Below are positions 23,831-37,301 of a stretch of 64,000 bases of DNA, one piece after another. The notes under the pieces were generated by a model. That model was not told where the DNA came from and did no database searches. It was given only the letters and a program-made list of their open reading frames with translations. How positions within the stretch are numbered: the stretch's first letter is position 1; every line of letters begins with the position of its first letter. The DNA comes from Cucumis sativus (lineage: Eukaryota > Streptophyta > Magnoliopsida > Cucurbitales > Cucurbitaceae): positions 15,116,075-15,180,074 of the forward strand of contig NC_026658.2 of NCBI RefSeq assembly GCF_000004075.3. The letters run 5' to 3'. A program made the translations under genes and the position numbers.

Positions 23831-26800
23831 ATAATAAATAATTTAATCTTTTCTTTTCATTCTCCATTTTTGTTTAATATTTATGTATATTCACTCTTCT
23901 TGTTTTCCATACTTTTCCACAATTTCTTTTTCTTTTCTTACTAAAACATCATTCAAACTACAAAGTCTAAACAAAACTATATCTAAATTTTCTTTTCTAA
24001 ACATCTCTATTTCTAATACATATAAATTAAAATCATTATCTATCACATTAATACATTTTTATACACTCCATATTAATTATTTAAATATAAAAAAGTGTTT
24101 ACTAATTTTGAAGAATAAAGAAAAAGTAATTTTAGTAAGAGAGGTGGAAACGGTGGCTTTGAGAGGGGGAGTGGGCCTCACTTGTTTCGTTTGTAGTGGG
24201 AAGAAACCCGCATTTTAAGTACGCGACTTCCGAAGAAACACATAATCTAAATTTATTATTTACTAAATACTTAATACAACAATTATTAATCCTAACAATA
24301 ATTACTTATTCATTAAGTAATATTTTAGTGGGTTTGCATTGTTAAACACTTTCATTCTATTATATTAATTCTATTTCAAATATAAGTGGTTCAACCACAT
24401 TTTGAGTTTGATATCAACCTTTTTTTTTTTAAGTGTTTTGGTATAGCTTTTAAATTGTATTAAAATTTTAATGAAAATTTGGTGATGACACTTGTTCTTT
24501 GTTTCGTGGATGGATCGAAAATACTGAACATTAATGACATCCTGACGATAGATTAGATATATCTTTTATTAGACCAGACATGTTTTGATTGACACGTTTT
24601 GTTCAATCATTTATGAAAACTAAGTTTGTTATATGAGTTAAAATAGTTAAATTTAGAAAGTCTAAAATCGATTGTTAAAACGTCATCGAATCATGAAATG
24701 TTAGACGTCTTTAGCATGCAATAACATAGTATTATCTATTTTTAGTCTAAACTTTTAGACTTTTATCATTTCATTTTATCTAAAAGTGACTTCCAACTTA
24801 TCGTCAGCACATATTTTACTTGTGATTTTCTACTTATTTAGATTGCAATATAAACTATTCTTTGCATTCAACTCTTCTTTTATATATACTTTGAGAATCT
24901 CTGTCTTCACCACACAATTAATATAAGATTTTGTTCAACTTATTCGTTATATTATTTACATCTTCTTTTCAGTATCAATTAATTAATTTTAAATGTAGTA
25001 TATAGTATCAAAGATGTTGTTAATTTCTTATTTTAAAAAAACTTTTGTATTTTTTACCATTTTTGCTATATTTTTTTTTTGTAAATATATTGTATTTTAT
25101 TAGGATAAAAAAAGTTTACTTTACTTTTATAATTTCAAGAAAAAAATTAAAAGCCTACTATAAGACTTGTTGAAAGTCCAAAATAACCATCAAATTTTGT
25201 GTTGTGTCAATTTCTTGAGTGAAATAGTTAAATTAAAAAAACAATAACAAGTGTGATTTGTAAGCTTAATTTAAAAGAAAAGAAAAACTTAAATAGTTAA
25301 GTAGATTTAAATAATTAAAATAATTTTGAAGTATATATAAAACTGATAACATCATTCTTACTTATCTTAAAGGTTACCTAACGTATAATTGTTATAAGTC
25401 AAGTACACTTTATTTTATGTTTTTCTTAATCTTATTTTCATATCTTTAGGGTATTTCGTTAAAATGTGATATTAGATCATTCATATCTCCTTCATGTATT
25501 CAAACATTAAACCAAAAATATTTTTTTTAAAATATTTTTTTTATGGTATGTAAGTTTGAAATATGATTGAATCAAAATGTTATAATTATACGGTGGATAT
25601 TTAAATTTTATTTCTATTTGTTTAGTAAATTTCAAGATTTTATATTATTTATTTCAATTTTTCGTTAAATACTCACTCAATATCCATTAATTAATTTAAT
25701 AATAGAAGTTAATTAATTATAAAATTTTTATTATTTAAAAATTAATAACATGCCTCACCACTTATAACCATAAATGAGTAATTTGCGAAAGAGCAAAATT
25801 AAAATCTTAAAATGAACCGATTAAATTAAAACAAAACTAAAATATCGAAAATAAAATTATAATATTTAAAAACTAAATAATTAAATTGAAACAAAATACC
25901 TATTTTAGAAACTGAATTAAATTTATAAAAAGACAAAAAATGAACTTTCTTTTATGAAAAAACAAATTACAACTTAAAAGCAAGAAATTTGAGGGAAATT
26001 AAAAAGAAAAAGAAAAGAAAAAAGGGGGTATTTAAAACAAAAAGAATTATGGATTGGGGGGGAGAGGGTTTGGGTTGAGGTTAGGAGAGAGAATGACGTA
26101 TTTGACCCTGGAGTGATAAGGACGTGATAGAGCCATCAACTCGGTTAAAGCCTGCCCCAAGATTTGCGTGCAGTACAAGATATTTCCCACCACCCTATTT
26201 TCTCCTTCTTTTCTTTTTCTTTTCTTTTCTTTTTCTTTTTCTCTTTTTTCCTTTTTTTTTCTTTTCTTCTTCATCTTTTCCCCCCAATAAATAATTACTT
26301 CTCCCTATTCATTCTTTTATTTCAATTCATAAGATATAAAATTAATAATTCAAACAAAACTTTCAAATTTACCAATAAATAATACAACAATTCCTAACCT
26401 CGTAAAAATAGTATTTAATAATTTAGTAATGATAATTCAGTCATTATTGTTGAGGTTCATTGTAGATAAATAGCTGTTGGGTGTTGAATTTATTAAAACA
26501 ATTTAATTTAGTTGTATTATATATATATATAGTTTATAAGGGGAAGTAAGTATACCCACAATATACTTTTCATTTTTCATTGATTTATTACTATTATTCA
26601 CAATATATCCAACTTTCTATCCAACCCTTTTATTTCTCTAAAATAAATCAATTTGAATTATTCTCAAACATAAATATGTTTTAAATGAAAGCATTAAAGC
26701 AAGAAATTTACATAATATATTAAAATATATATACATAAAAAAAATTACTATTTTTTAAACATGTTAAACCATACTTGTTAATTTATATGAGTGACATTTT

Positions 26801-28119
26801 GTTGCCTACTTTTTTAAATTTATATTTTAAGAATAGCGTCAATATTAAATTTAATGAAAATGTAAAAGCTACCCCACAAGTCAATGAAAATTTAATAGCA
26901 TGACTGAACTTCTCTTTTAATTCTGAAATTATAGTACAAAATATGAGTATAAAGTATGATTCAATTGGTATGTTGTTAAGATTGATTTTTAGACATATAT
27001 ACATTTTTTTTTTTGGTAGGTTGTTATGAGTGATTTTTAGACATATATACATTGTTTTTTAGTGTAAATAGATGTTGAGAACTTCTAATATGTAAATAAT
27101 AAAATATGTTAATTACGGTTAAGTTATACTTATATGTTGGTATTTTAATATTTGTCTCTTGAGACCTTAGTCCATATTTCACTTCTTCTTTCCAAACAGT
27201 AACAAAGGAAGCCAAATATATCTCGTAAAAGTATAGATTAAATTATAAAAAATACACTTGAACTATTTGGGCAGGTTCTAATTATATATCCATCTAGAGT
27301 TTGTGAAAGTGTTTTTGAAGAAATTGTTTGGGTAAGCAATGAAATGTTTGCTTTAAATAATGACAAAGTTTTCTTTTAACTGTGAGTCATGAGAGTTTCT
27401 CTAACAACATTGTTCGACAATTTGACCACCAACCGTCACATTTTTCACAAATTTAGTCTATGAACATCCTCTTAACTCTCATATTCCACGTTTTTGTATT
27501 TTTAAGTAAACTTAAAATGATTTTAATATTTTGTGTATTGAAATCATATTATTGTAAACGAGATCTCTAATTAACGGAAATCATTTATTAAAATTTCGAA
27601 TTATTAATCTGACACATTTTTTCAAAATTCATTTTGCTTCCTTAAATATATGGTTATTTTATGGGTTTTGACACTATATTTTGTGATTTTTTTACGACGA
27701 GAACAACAATAAAGAACATTCAATTTCTCCAATAGAAGATCATCCAAATTACGAGCATGCTAAACTCACTTTAAATTCACTTTGTCTAATTAATTAACAA
27801 TAATAATATACTAATCATACTATAAAATTTAATTAATTTAAGCAAATACATCATTACTAAGTATTGAATATAAAAAATTTATGGTTACTTACTAATATGG
27901 TAATTAATTTATAGTTATTTAATTAGATGAAGTGAGATATTAAATGATATGGAATTGGAAGCAGCTCTAAAGTATATATATTTGTAATAAATAAGGAAAA
28001 TAGTTGGATGATATTAAAAAGAATCATTAATTACGCAGAGGAATGAATTTTTAGTGTTGAAGAGAGGCAGGTGGGCATGCATATTTATGAATATCATGAA
28101 TAAATGATGAATATTACAT

Positions 28120-28129
28120 GACACGTGTC
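28120..28129. promoter_or_regulatory. Palindromic G-box GACACGTGTC
   Basis: A perfect 10-bp palindrome with an ACGT core, the type bound by bZIP (ABRE/G-box) and bHLH factors. The same 10-mer recurs at 54298-54307. No gene is recognised immediately downstream. Confidence 0.4.
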
Positions 28130-31100
28130 GTACATAGACAGACACAAGTACTCTCAAAATTCTGTACGAATATTAAATATTTTCAACTTTTCCAAATCCC
28201 AACTCTACCCTCCACCTCGGTCAAACCCAACAAAAACACTATTCTTTTCCAATTCCACCCATCTTAACTCTTAACAAGAAATTAAAAATTTTCAAATAAT
28301 TGTGGACTCACTTTCTTATAATTTTCATAACCAATTCAATCAGGAAGGAAGAAGAAGAAGAAGAAGAAAGAGAATGTTTGGACAGTCCGGCGTGGGACGG
28401 CGGAAATGAATCGGCTTCCGTCGTGGACACCAATAGTAATCCATAAACTAAATTTAAATTAATAAGGTAAAGTCCGAGAATTAAATAGTGTTACAGCTAT
28501 GATTATTAGAATTAATTAAAAGAAGATGAGGTGGCAAAGACGTGGGAAGCTAGGGTTGAAGGTTGCGACCGTTTGGAATTGTTTAGGCACCGCCATGTGG
28601 GCGCGTGAAGAGAATGAAGTGGGTCCGACTCGGTCGGCATGGTGCTATCTGATTTCCTGCCTCTCTCTGTACTCTGTTCCCATCGGACCCAGGGATTTTC
28701 TTTTTTTCTTTTCTTTTCTAAAAATAACTAATTAAATCAATTTAATTTGATTAAATAATAATAATTCCAGGAAAAATAGTTTGAATTTGTGCAAAAAAGC
28801 ACCCACCAGTACACTCCTTCTGCCTCCTTTTTGTGAAATCTATATCATTTTTTCTCATTTAACCGCACCCAAAACTTTTTTATTTTTTATTATTATTACT
28901 TTCCAATAACCTATAATTTAATTATGGAGAGAACATTATTTGCGAATTAGTCTAACTTGTTAAATAGAATGTAAAACAAAGTCAATAACTTAAAAAAAAG
29001 ATTGACTTTCGTTTTAGTTATGTTTTGTTGCATGTTTATACATATTCTCCTTTGACATTAGAGTTGTGTACTTCAAAAAAAAAAGAAAAAAAGAAAAAGA
29101 AAACAGTTCCATTTGTCAACATAGTTGAAGAATTTGTGAAGTAGGGTTATGGTTGGGGTGTATTTTTGTGGAAGAACTGGGCGCCGTCATTGTTAAGAAG
29201 AAGTTGAAGAAGAAGGCAAATGGAAGAAACAGAGAGGATGCCGGCCGCCGACTTAAGAGAGACCAAACCCCATGCAAAAATTTATAATCTAATAATGTTA
29301 TTTGTAATTTAATTTTGTTATTGTATTTGCAATAAATGTCTCAGCCACTTTGCTTCTGTCGTTTTTGCTAACTTAAATGTTCAATAAATTAAGGAAATAC
29401 ATTAATGAGCAGCATACCAACAACGTGCCCCCCATTTATTCCTTCCACTCACTCAATCTTTTTCTTTTTCTTTCTTAAACAAAAATATTTCTTCTTCCTA
29501 TAGTGAGGCCATGATTATGGGTAGCATGTTTGAATGATAAGGGGGGAGAGACAATTATAAATCAACAAATATCCTATTAATCCAAACCATCATAATTATT
29601 ATAATCATTTCATGCTATTCCAATTTATTTCATTTCTTAATTCTATTTATTTAAGTCTTCATCCTACGTATTCATGGATTCTAAACAAATTCAACTTTCT
29701 CAACTTTTATATGTATATTTGGAGTGGATTGTGTATTAATTTTTTACATTGAAACTGGAGCTACCTAGGCTATAATTTTGGAAATTTTGGACAGAGGATA
29801 AAGAGAGATGATGTGTAATTTTATAATTATTTCAATTATTATAGTTGGGTATGGGAGATTAAAAGGGGACAGCATGTTGTGTTGTGTGTTAATCCCACAT
29901 GAAATTATGTTGTCAATTCTTTCTTTTTCTTTCTTTCTTTCTTTCTTTATTTCTAGCTTTAACAATTGATTTTCTTTTTTCTTTTGATGCTTATGTTTGA
30001 AGTTGTCTTGTAAAGATGAAGAGAGAGAGAGAGAGAGGGAACAGAAAAAAATTATAAATAAAAAGGACATTCCTCAAGTAAACATCATTGTAACCCCATA
30101 ATCAAAATGCCAAATCCCACATGGAGGGAGAGATTTTTTTTCTTCCGGATTTAGGATATTAACTATAAAAAAATAGAATTTATTATTACAATTTTTAGTT
30201 CTTCCAAATCCATTTTACAACTCTGTTTATTACGTTTTCTGTGGAACCTAACTCAATAAAATAAAGCTCTACTTTTACATATAGTTCAACATTTAATCCT
30301 ATAATTTGTCGAAAGAATTTGAAGATGAAAACTTTAGTTTATGCAAATGATATCTCTTTCTATATTTATTAGACTAGAAAAACATACGAAAAAGTTATTG
30401 TCATAAAATTGAGAGGAGAAAAACAACTTAATAATGATTATTAATAAAGAAATAATTAACGGGTTGATAAAAAGACAGTACTTTTTGATAACAAAGAATG
30501 AAATTGAAATTGATTGAATTTTACAACATGGGGAGGGCAGGGCAGAGAGACTTGAAAAGAATAATTGATTTTATATTTTATGGTAAAGGAATAATAATTG
30601 AAGTTGTAGAAGTAAAAACACAGTAATTAAAATTTTGTAAAGGGCTAAGGTGTGGTGTTTAATTAAGTTTCATAATTGGAGCCGTGAGTGGCGGAGGAGG
30701 AGGAGAGGCAATGGGGTCCGCCGGAGATTCATTTTTTGAGGGCTTTTCTTTCTTGTGGAGTTTCAGTTCTCACCACCACAAAGGGATGAGAGAGAAAAAC
30801 CCTAGGTTGATATAGAGGTAATAAATAATAATTTTAGGGTTTTTGAGTGAGTCTTAAGAATGGGTAAGGCTAGCAAAGCAAGTAGATATAGCCACCCATT
30901 ATAATAATTTCGATTTCATCTATATCTTTCTTTTCTTTCTTTTCTTTCTTTCCTTTCCCCTTTTTCCTTTTTAGGGTTTGTGAGAAGATATACATAAGAA
31001 GAAAAATGAAAAACAAAATATCACTACCCATTTTCGTAACTCACGCTTTACTATTGCCTTCCAATCTCATTTTTGTCCTTCAACATTCTCTTTAATCTCA

Positions 31101-31352
31101 TTTTAGTCCTAACTCTAATTTGCAAACCAATTATCTCTCACTTTTTACTTCCCTTCAACATTAACGTTCACTCTTAAATAAATCGGCTATCTACGCAATT
31201 TACACATTAACTGAAAATTTTCATATTTTCTTCTCTCAATTTACACATCAACATGTAGCTCTTTCCTTCACTTCCTTCAATATTTTCAATGATTTTGCTT
31301 AGCTTGCGATCAACTAGCTCCATCGATAATCATCGCTGATGATCATATGCTT

Positions 31353-31580
31353 CAACGACCATCTTTGGTGTCGAGCATTGACCACTTCTAGCAACAGCCA
31401 TTGCCATCAACATGCTTCAATAAGTAGCCTCATGTAGCCAAATTCTGGTAACCATCTTTGATGGAACAATGACTACCTTTGACATTCACTTCTAGCAATC
31501 ACATTCAATATCCAACTTCACACAACTACTACTTTCAATGACCAACTTTGACGATCACCTTTGGCAACCAACTCTGTCAG
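31353..31580. repeat. Degenerate short repeat, core AAYGACYAMCTTTG
   Basis: A core like 'caacgaccatctttgg' recurs near 31353, 31447, 31467, 31536 and 31550 with two to five changes per copy and irregular spacing. It sits in a slightly GC-richer stretch with CAAC/ATC-rich composition and no long ORF. Confidence 0.45.
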
Positions 31581-32887
31581 TCATATACTTAATAAAAAAC
31601 TTGGTCATGAGTGAAAATAGTTTTAAATAAAAACTTGAAATTATTAATTCTTGATGTGTTTCAATATCTTTACATTAATTAGTAGTTTATATTGACTTTA
31701 CTTTAGTGTTGACAACAGGGATGGGGTGGGGCGGAGTCATTTCTCATTTCTTGTTCCTGTGAAAAATTTAATCATTGACTCCGTCTCATTTCCTATTTTG
31801 AGAGTCGGGTTCGGGGTGTGGGCTCACGGGAAATTTCTCATATTTTTATTTAAAATATTAAAATATTAAAATTTGACATTTAAATTAATATAAAAAACAT
31901 TTTAATATTTATTTAGAGTTAATATATTTAATAAAATTGTTATGTTAATTTAATTGTGAAATAAAAATTTAAAAAATGCTTTAGCTATATATACATATAT
32001 TAACAAGTAATAAAAATTATTCACGGCCGGATGGAAACTCGTTTAGTGTCTCTGATTTAACCTCATCCCTTGTCAAATGGGGGATTATATTCCTTGTCGC
32101 AATGGACGCATGCAAGTATCTTTGCCAATCCAATTTTATATACTTTTGGTTTCACTCAAAAAGTCATGTAAAAATGGTCATAAAGTAATTCACCGTTTAT
32201 ACCTAAAACCATAGCTTTATGTAGCTAATGCACAAAATTGATGTAGCAATCCCAAAACCTATGTACATACGTAATAAATAGTAGCTCAAAGCAAAATTAA
32301 ATGGTTGAAAATTAAAATGTTGAAAGTGAAAGTGTTATTGAGACTTAAAAGAAAGAAGAGGAGGATATTATTGAACTTAGAGAAGTGTTTTGTTGAGTGA
32401 AATGATGTATGAGGCGGTTATGGATAATGTAGGGGAGAAAAAGAAAGGGAGGTGGGCGTTGCTTTTGCTTAGGCTTTGGTTCCATATGGTTAAATAAATT
32501 TTTTAAAAAAGGCAGCTTCTATTCCCTTTGTGTTGTTTTCAATTAATCCAACTTCACTTTTATATTGCATTCCAACAAAATCTTTTGTAGGGACCAAAAT
32601 TAATGACATTTTGCTTCCCCCCATCTAATTCTTCTTTCTTTTTTTTCAATGTCAAAATATTCTCTCTTTTTTTTCTTCTTCTTAAAATCCACACCCTTTC
32701 ATATGCTTTTCATGCCATACTCCCTACTCCTTCTTTCTTATAAATATACATACATGTCTTTTAAATTTTATTACAAGTATATATAGTTTCAATTAAGTGT
32801 ACTCTAAACTTTTCTCAACAAATCTTTTGTTCCTATACATTATCTTTTCATATATTTCTACTTTACTGTCGTTCTTTAAAACTAAGA

Positions 32888-33205
32888 TTTCGTTTCGTAG
32901 TTTGATAACCATTTTTTATTTTTGTTTTTGTTTCTACAAATTAAGTCTATAAACACATACTTTCATCATTTTTATCTACTTTTTTATCAACGATTTTAAA
33001 AAATCAAGCCAAAATTTGAAAACTAAAAAGAGTATAACTTTTTAAAAAGTTGTATTTTTAGTTTTGAAGTTTGGTTCAAAATTCACCAATTATACTCGAG
33101 AATGATGCAAATCGTTGTAAGAAAGGAGAAAAAACGTGTTGATTTTAAAAAAAAAAACCAAAATCTAAAAATGGGATGGTTATGAAATATGCATATATTA
33201 ACCAA
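32888..33205. mobile_element. MITE-like element with 'gataaccatt' ends
   Basis: The left end reads 'gtttgataaccatttttta' and the right end, reverse-complemented, 'atttcataaccatcccattt', followed on both sides by 'ttttgtttttg'/'ttttggtttttt'. The interior is AT-rich and non-coding, about 320 bp overall. The ends are imperfect and I could not define a target-site duplication. A 'ggttatcaaacgg' piece near 17154 may belong to the same family. Confidence 0.5.
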
Positions 33206-34608
33206 AACAATCCTAAGGCATAGCTAAAGCAATTTTAATATTTTTTCGTTTTTCATGACAATCCAAAAATAATATAAATTGTATGTTATTTTATTTTTTA
33301 TAAGTTAATTGGAGTTGCAGCCCAACCAACAACAATAAATGAAAGAAAAAAAGGGATATGAATTTAGAATTAAATGTTTGGTGGAAAGATTGAGTGAAGA
33401 ACACAAAAGATAAGGGTGAATGAGAAGTGAAAAGATGAAGACAAAGGCAGAAGAAAGTGGGTTAAGTCTTGGAAGAAAATGTAATATAGAAATAAATACA
33501 TCATGTGTGTGTGCATAGGGGAGCTAATGGGGATTGCCCAAAAGTTGTTCCACAAAATTCCCTCCAATCCTAAATTCCTTTACCCCCTCTTTCCCTAAAC
33601 CATACCATTCCCCAACCCCTCTCCTTCCTCCTTCACATTTATTTTCCCAACATTTACATTACATTTTATGATCAACCCCACATCCCATTTCTTCCATCCC
33701 CACACCAATAAATCCATTATTCACCCAAATTCCAATACACAACAGCTTATCTCCGCCGTGGAAGGGGCACCGGCAACACCGACAGATTGAAAGATGGAGA
33801 CTTAATTAGTAAACATTGGTGGTTTCCTTGGCCGACTGGCCTACGCAAGATTTGATAGCATTATAATTTGTTGGCCATTATTATGGGTAACGCAGCACGC
33901 TTACTTATTGTTTCTATATCTCCATTAGGGACATCTTCACAAATATTGGGCCCCTTCCTACCCTATGTTTTGTTTTGTTTTTGGATTTGAAGGTGGAGAG
34001 ATCCATTTTTTATTTGATGTCAGACACTGAAAAATGTATTCTTTAATCTCTGTTTTTGACTTTCAACCTCCCAAATTATTTACATATTTGTAGTCCACAC
34101 AAACCTTTATCCACACAACGGACTGGGGTATCACACCTCTAAAATCATTTGCCAAGAATAACACAAAGTCATTCAATGCTTAAACAATAAACCATTGTTT
34201 CTCATTCTATACGATGTCCCTTCTTTTTATGTAGTCAATGTTAATTAAACTATGTGTTTTGAAGTTAATTCTATTAATCTAGTAGTTTAAAGAAAAGTTT
34301 ATGTATTATTTTAACTATATATATATGAAAGAATAGATTTGTTTGTTATCTTTTAGATACCTCTCTATGGAAGGTGAAGTTAGTTTAGATTGAGTATTAG
34401 GTCTATGATTGGAAAAGTTTACTTTTATTGGCTTTCATATAATATCTAATGATCTAGATATTTATAAGAGTTCAAAATTATTATTCTAAAAATATTAAAA
34501 TAAAAAACAGATAAAAGAGGGAATATAGTTAGATTATTTTTTATTGCATATGCTTAAAATTCGTACTAAAAATTATAGCAATTCTTATCGTTATCTTAAC
34601 TTTCTAGG
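33206..34608. other. Intergenic DNA
   Basis: AT-rich with one GC-richer patch at about 33750-33860. A minus-strand 65-codon frame at 33370-33567 has no recognisable features. No gene supported. Confidence 0.4.
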
Positions 34609-34616
34609 GTCAAGCG

Positions 34617-34938
34617 TATGGGTGTTTACTCTTCGATTTCAAGCTAAAACTGCACCGAACCACAAAATGTAAAAGAAAAATTCATACAAAAATGAACCGA
34701 ACTGCACATGTTAACATATTTAACCGAATTTTAGAAACAAAACTTTTATGAACATTTCTTTAAAACTTATACGGTTTGATTCAATTTTAAAATAGGTTTA
34801 AAACATTAAAACTGAACCGAACCGAACCACATAAGAAGTGGTTTCAACATAACATAAAACGCACCAAACCATATGCAATCAATTTCGATTGGGTTTATCA
34901 AATTTGTTTGATTTTCAAATATTTTATGAACATCCCTA
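34617..34938. mobile_element. Non-autonomous hAT-type MITE, 322 bp, with 8-bp TSD
   Basis: The element runs from 'tatgggtgttta' to 'gaacatcccta'. Its ends are imperfect terminal inverted repeats of the TAGGGRTGTTCA type found in plant hAT elements. The octamer GTCAAGCG flanks it exactly on both sides (34609-34616 and 34939-34946), the 8-bp duplication expected of hAT transposition. The interior carries 'gaaccgaaccgaaccac' and related 'ggtttgattcaatttt' stretches, typical of non-coding hAT derivatives. No transposase. Confidence 0.85.
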
Positions 34939-34946
34939 GTCAAGCG

Positions 34947-37301
34947 GTATATATATCAATTATAGTAACATTAAAGATGTTAAAGTTGAAAATTTTTCAA
35001 CTATAACAACAACAATAGCTATAAAATGGTAACGATACAATGTAATTCTTATACGTAATCTAATTGAATACCCTTTTAACTTATGAATTCAAACAATGAA
35101 ATGAATCCCATTTTTTTGTATTTAGTCTATTGCGTTTGTACATAGTAAACATGGTGTGAGTGCAGTTGTACTCAATCCTATACATAACTCGTCCAAAAAA
35201 AACATGATGATTTACCAAAGAATTTTGATCAAGTGTTTGCATGAAAAATCATTTCATTTGAGAGACATTTCTAAAAGTGAATAGAAGAATTAAAAAATGG
35301 GAATCATTTAATTGAAGTTGTCAAAAAAACAAAACGAAAGAAATAAAAGATAACTTAATTTATAAAAAATGAAAAATAGAACATCGAGATTAGTAAAAGA
35401 AAGTGGGGGAAGAGAAGAGAAGTGATTAGAAAAATTGGAAAGAAGAAAAAGTGGAGAGGGAAGGCATGTGAGCTTGATTTCCGGGAAAAGGCCTTGTGGA
35501 TGCCTTATTTCCTCTGTCCTTTACCTTTCTTTGGGCTTTAGCTGTCAAATTTTTATGTATTTTTAGCATATTCTTCTTCCCTATACTTTGACCATCTGTC
35601 CCCTCCTCTGTTCCAACCACTCTTCTAATATATAATATAATCATCTCCAAATTTCTACTTATCTATACTCCTTTTAACTTCTTTGAAATTGTGCCCATGG
35701 ATCCTTACACTTAATTTCACCTTCTTTTCTAACCTACTCTTACTTGGAGAAAAAAAAGAGAGAATAATTTGTCATGTGATAAGTTGCATTTTTGGACAAC
35801 TAAGACTATGTTTAGAAAGTAAAATATGCTTTTATATATTAATTGTCATTCAACTAAATTCATGTAAGAAAAAGTGATAGTGAGTTGTAAGTATTGGTGG
35901 TTTTTTTGAGGTTGAATATATTTATAGTGGTTTGTTTTACTTTTGTCATTTAGTGTTTAAAAGAAACCCATTGACAAAGACTTATGGTTGGTTGCATGCG
36001 ACATTTTGGATTCTTCTTGTTTCTTCTTCGTCTTCTTCTTCTTCTTCTTCTTCTTCTTAATTCTTCTCTCTCTCTCTCTCTCTCACACACACACTTCTTC
36101 ACATGCTTCAACTTTAAATATTGTCTTTCATATTCCTCTTTCGGTCATGGGGTTTTTCAAAGATTCAATTTTTTGGCCAATATTGGACACATCATCACCT
36201 TATGATGTTGGGTTTTTTGTTTTTATGGTCAAAATTCCATACGTTTTTTGTTAACCTTTTTTCTGGGTCAAAGATTGCTATATTATTGGTGAATGTCTTA
36301 AGAAATATATAATGATTTTGGGGGATTTTTTCCTATGCTTCTATGTGAAAGCGGCTCTTAAGAGTGCGTTTTGATTTTCTATTGAATAAAAATGATTTTA
36401 AAAAATACGTTTTATTTTCTCTCATTACTCTTACTATTGCATCAGGAGAGATGGAGAATGCATGCATTGATGATGGTGATAGGATTGGAGGATTTTGATG
36501 GAGATATTTGTACCCATTATTCAAGTGTAGAAACATAATGAGTCTGCTACACCTAATTTTTCAAACAAAGGGACAATGCAATGTCTTAATCGGGCCTTCA
36601 AATTTTCATTTCCCCCGATAAATGCCGAAGCAATTTTGATAGAAAGTTTTTATTTTTCTTTTCTTATTTCAATGAAATTTCCATCAATCTTAGAAGCTCA
36701 GTTTGAGGCCCAATTTGGAGAGAGCCTATCCAAAAAGAACTCTCATGCACTTCCGCTAAAACTCTCACCTTATAACATTAATATTTCAATTATGTCTTTT
36801 AAGTTTTTAACTTTATAAATTTAGGGTGTGTAGAATTGTGTGGTTCATCACTGTGAACAATTGTTGTTGATCTTCCTCCTTTTAACCTCATGTCTCCAAC
36901 TTTTGTTCTTTCATTTATGATTTTTGCACTAATCCAAACCTTATTTTTATTCTAACCCTATATATGTTTAAATCTATTCACTTAAGCAACACACATAAAC
37001 ACATAAAGTATGTACATCCCACATGCTTTTACATCAATACTTTAACACACAACTTCTATAGACGTTGAAACTCAAAGACATTGATTCCTTAATAAATCAA
37101 GTTTAAACTCAAAAAGTGGAAATTATAAGTTAGAATAATATTCAAACAAGAGGATTCAATTTAAATTTATTGAAACAGATCAAAGAGACAGCAGGTTTAA
37201 TTCTCAAATTTGAAGATACATCATTTTACAAAAGCTGCTTAATTAAGGTGGTATATAGTAGGCCTAGTTCATGAAGAATGTTCATTTGGAAGCATGATCA
37301 T
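34947..37301. other. Intergenic DNA and GST-A 3' flank
   Basis: AT-rich. A compound microsatellite, CTT then TC then AC, lies at about 36011-36094. Plus-strand frames at 35984-36312 are products of that microsatellite and are rejected. The last 100-150 bases should be GST-A 3' untranslated sequence. No other gene supported. Confidence 0.45.

Larger units (their letters stand above)
23831..32885. other. Nine-kb gene desert with promoter-like islands
   Basis: No coding region supported. It is AT-rich with microsatellites: pyrimidine tract 26200-26275, (GAA)n 28346-28370, TTTC repeats about 29929-29949, (GA)n 30019-30038. Short GC-richer islands without ORFs occur at 28.38-28.69 kb, 29.15-29.27 kb and 30.68-30.90 kb; they carry G-box, hairpin or telo-box motifs. 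Degenerate 16-17-base repeats occupy 31.35-31.58 kb. The stretch near 31.72-32.11 kb holds 'gatggggtggggcggag', typical in style of decayed non-coding transposon DNA. Non-coding RNA genes cannot be excluded. Confidence 0.4.

Noticed and set aside
35984..36312. Three overlapping plus-strand ORFs
   Set aside because: Leucine/serine runs come from a CTT-TC-AC microsatellite; no family features.
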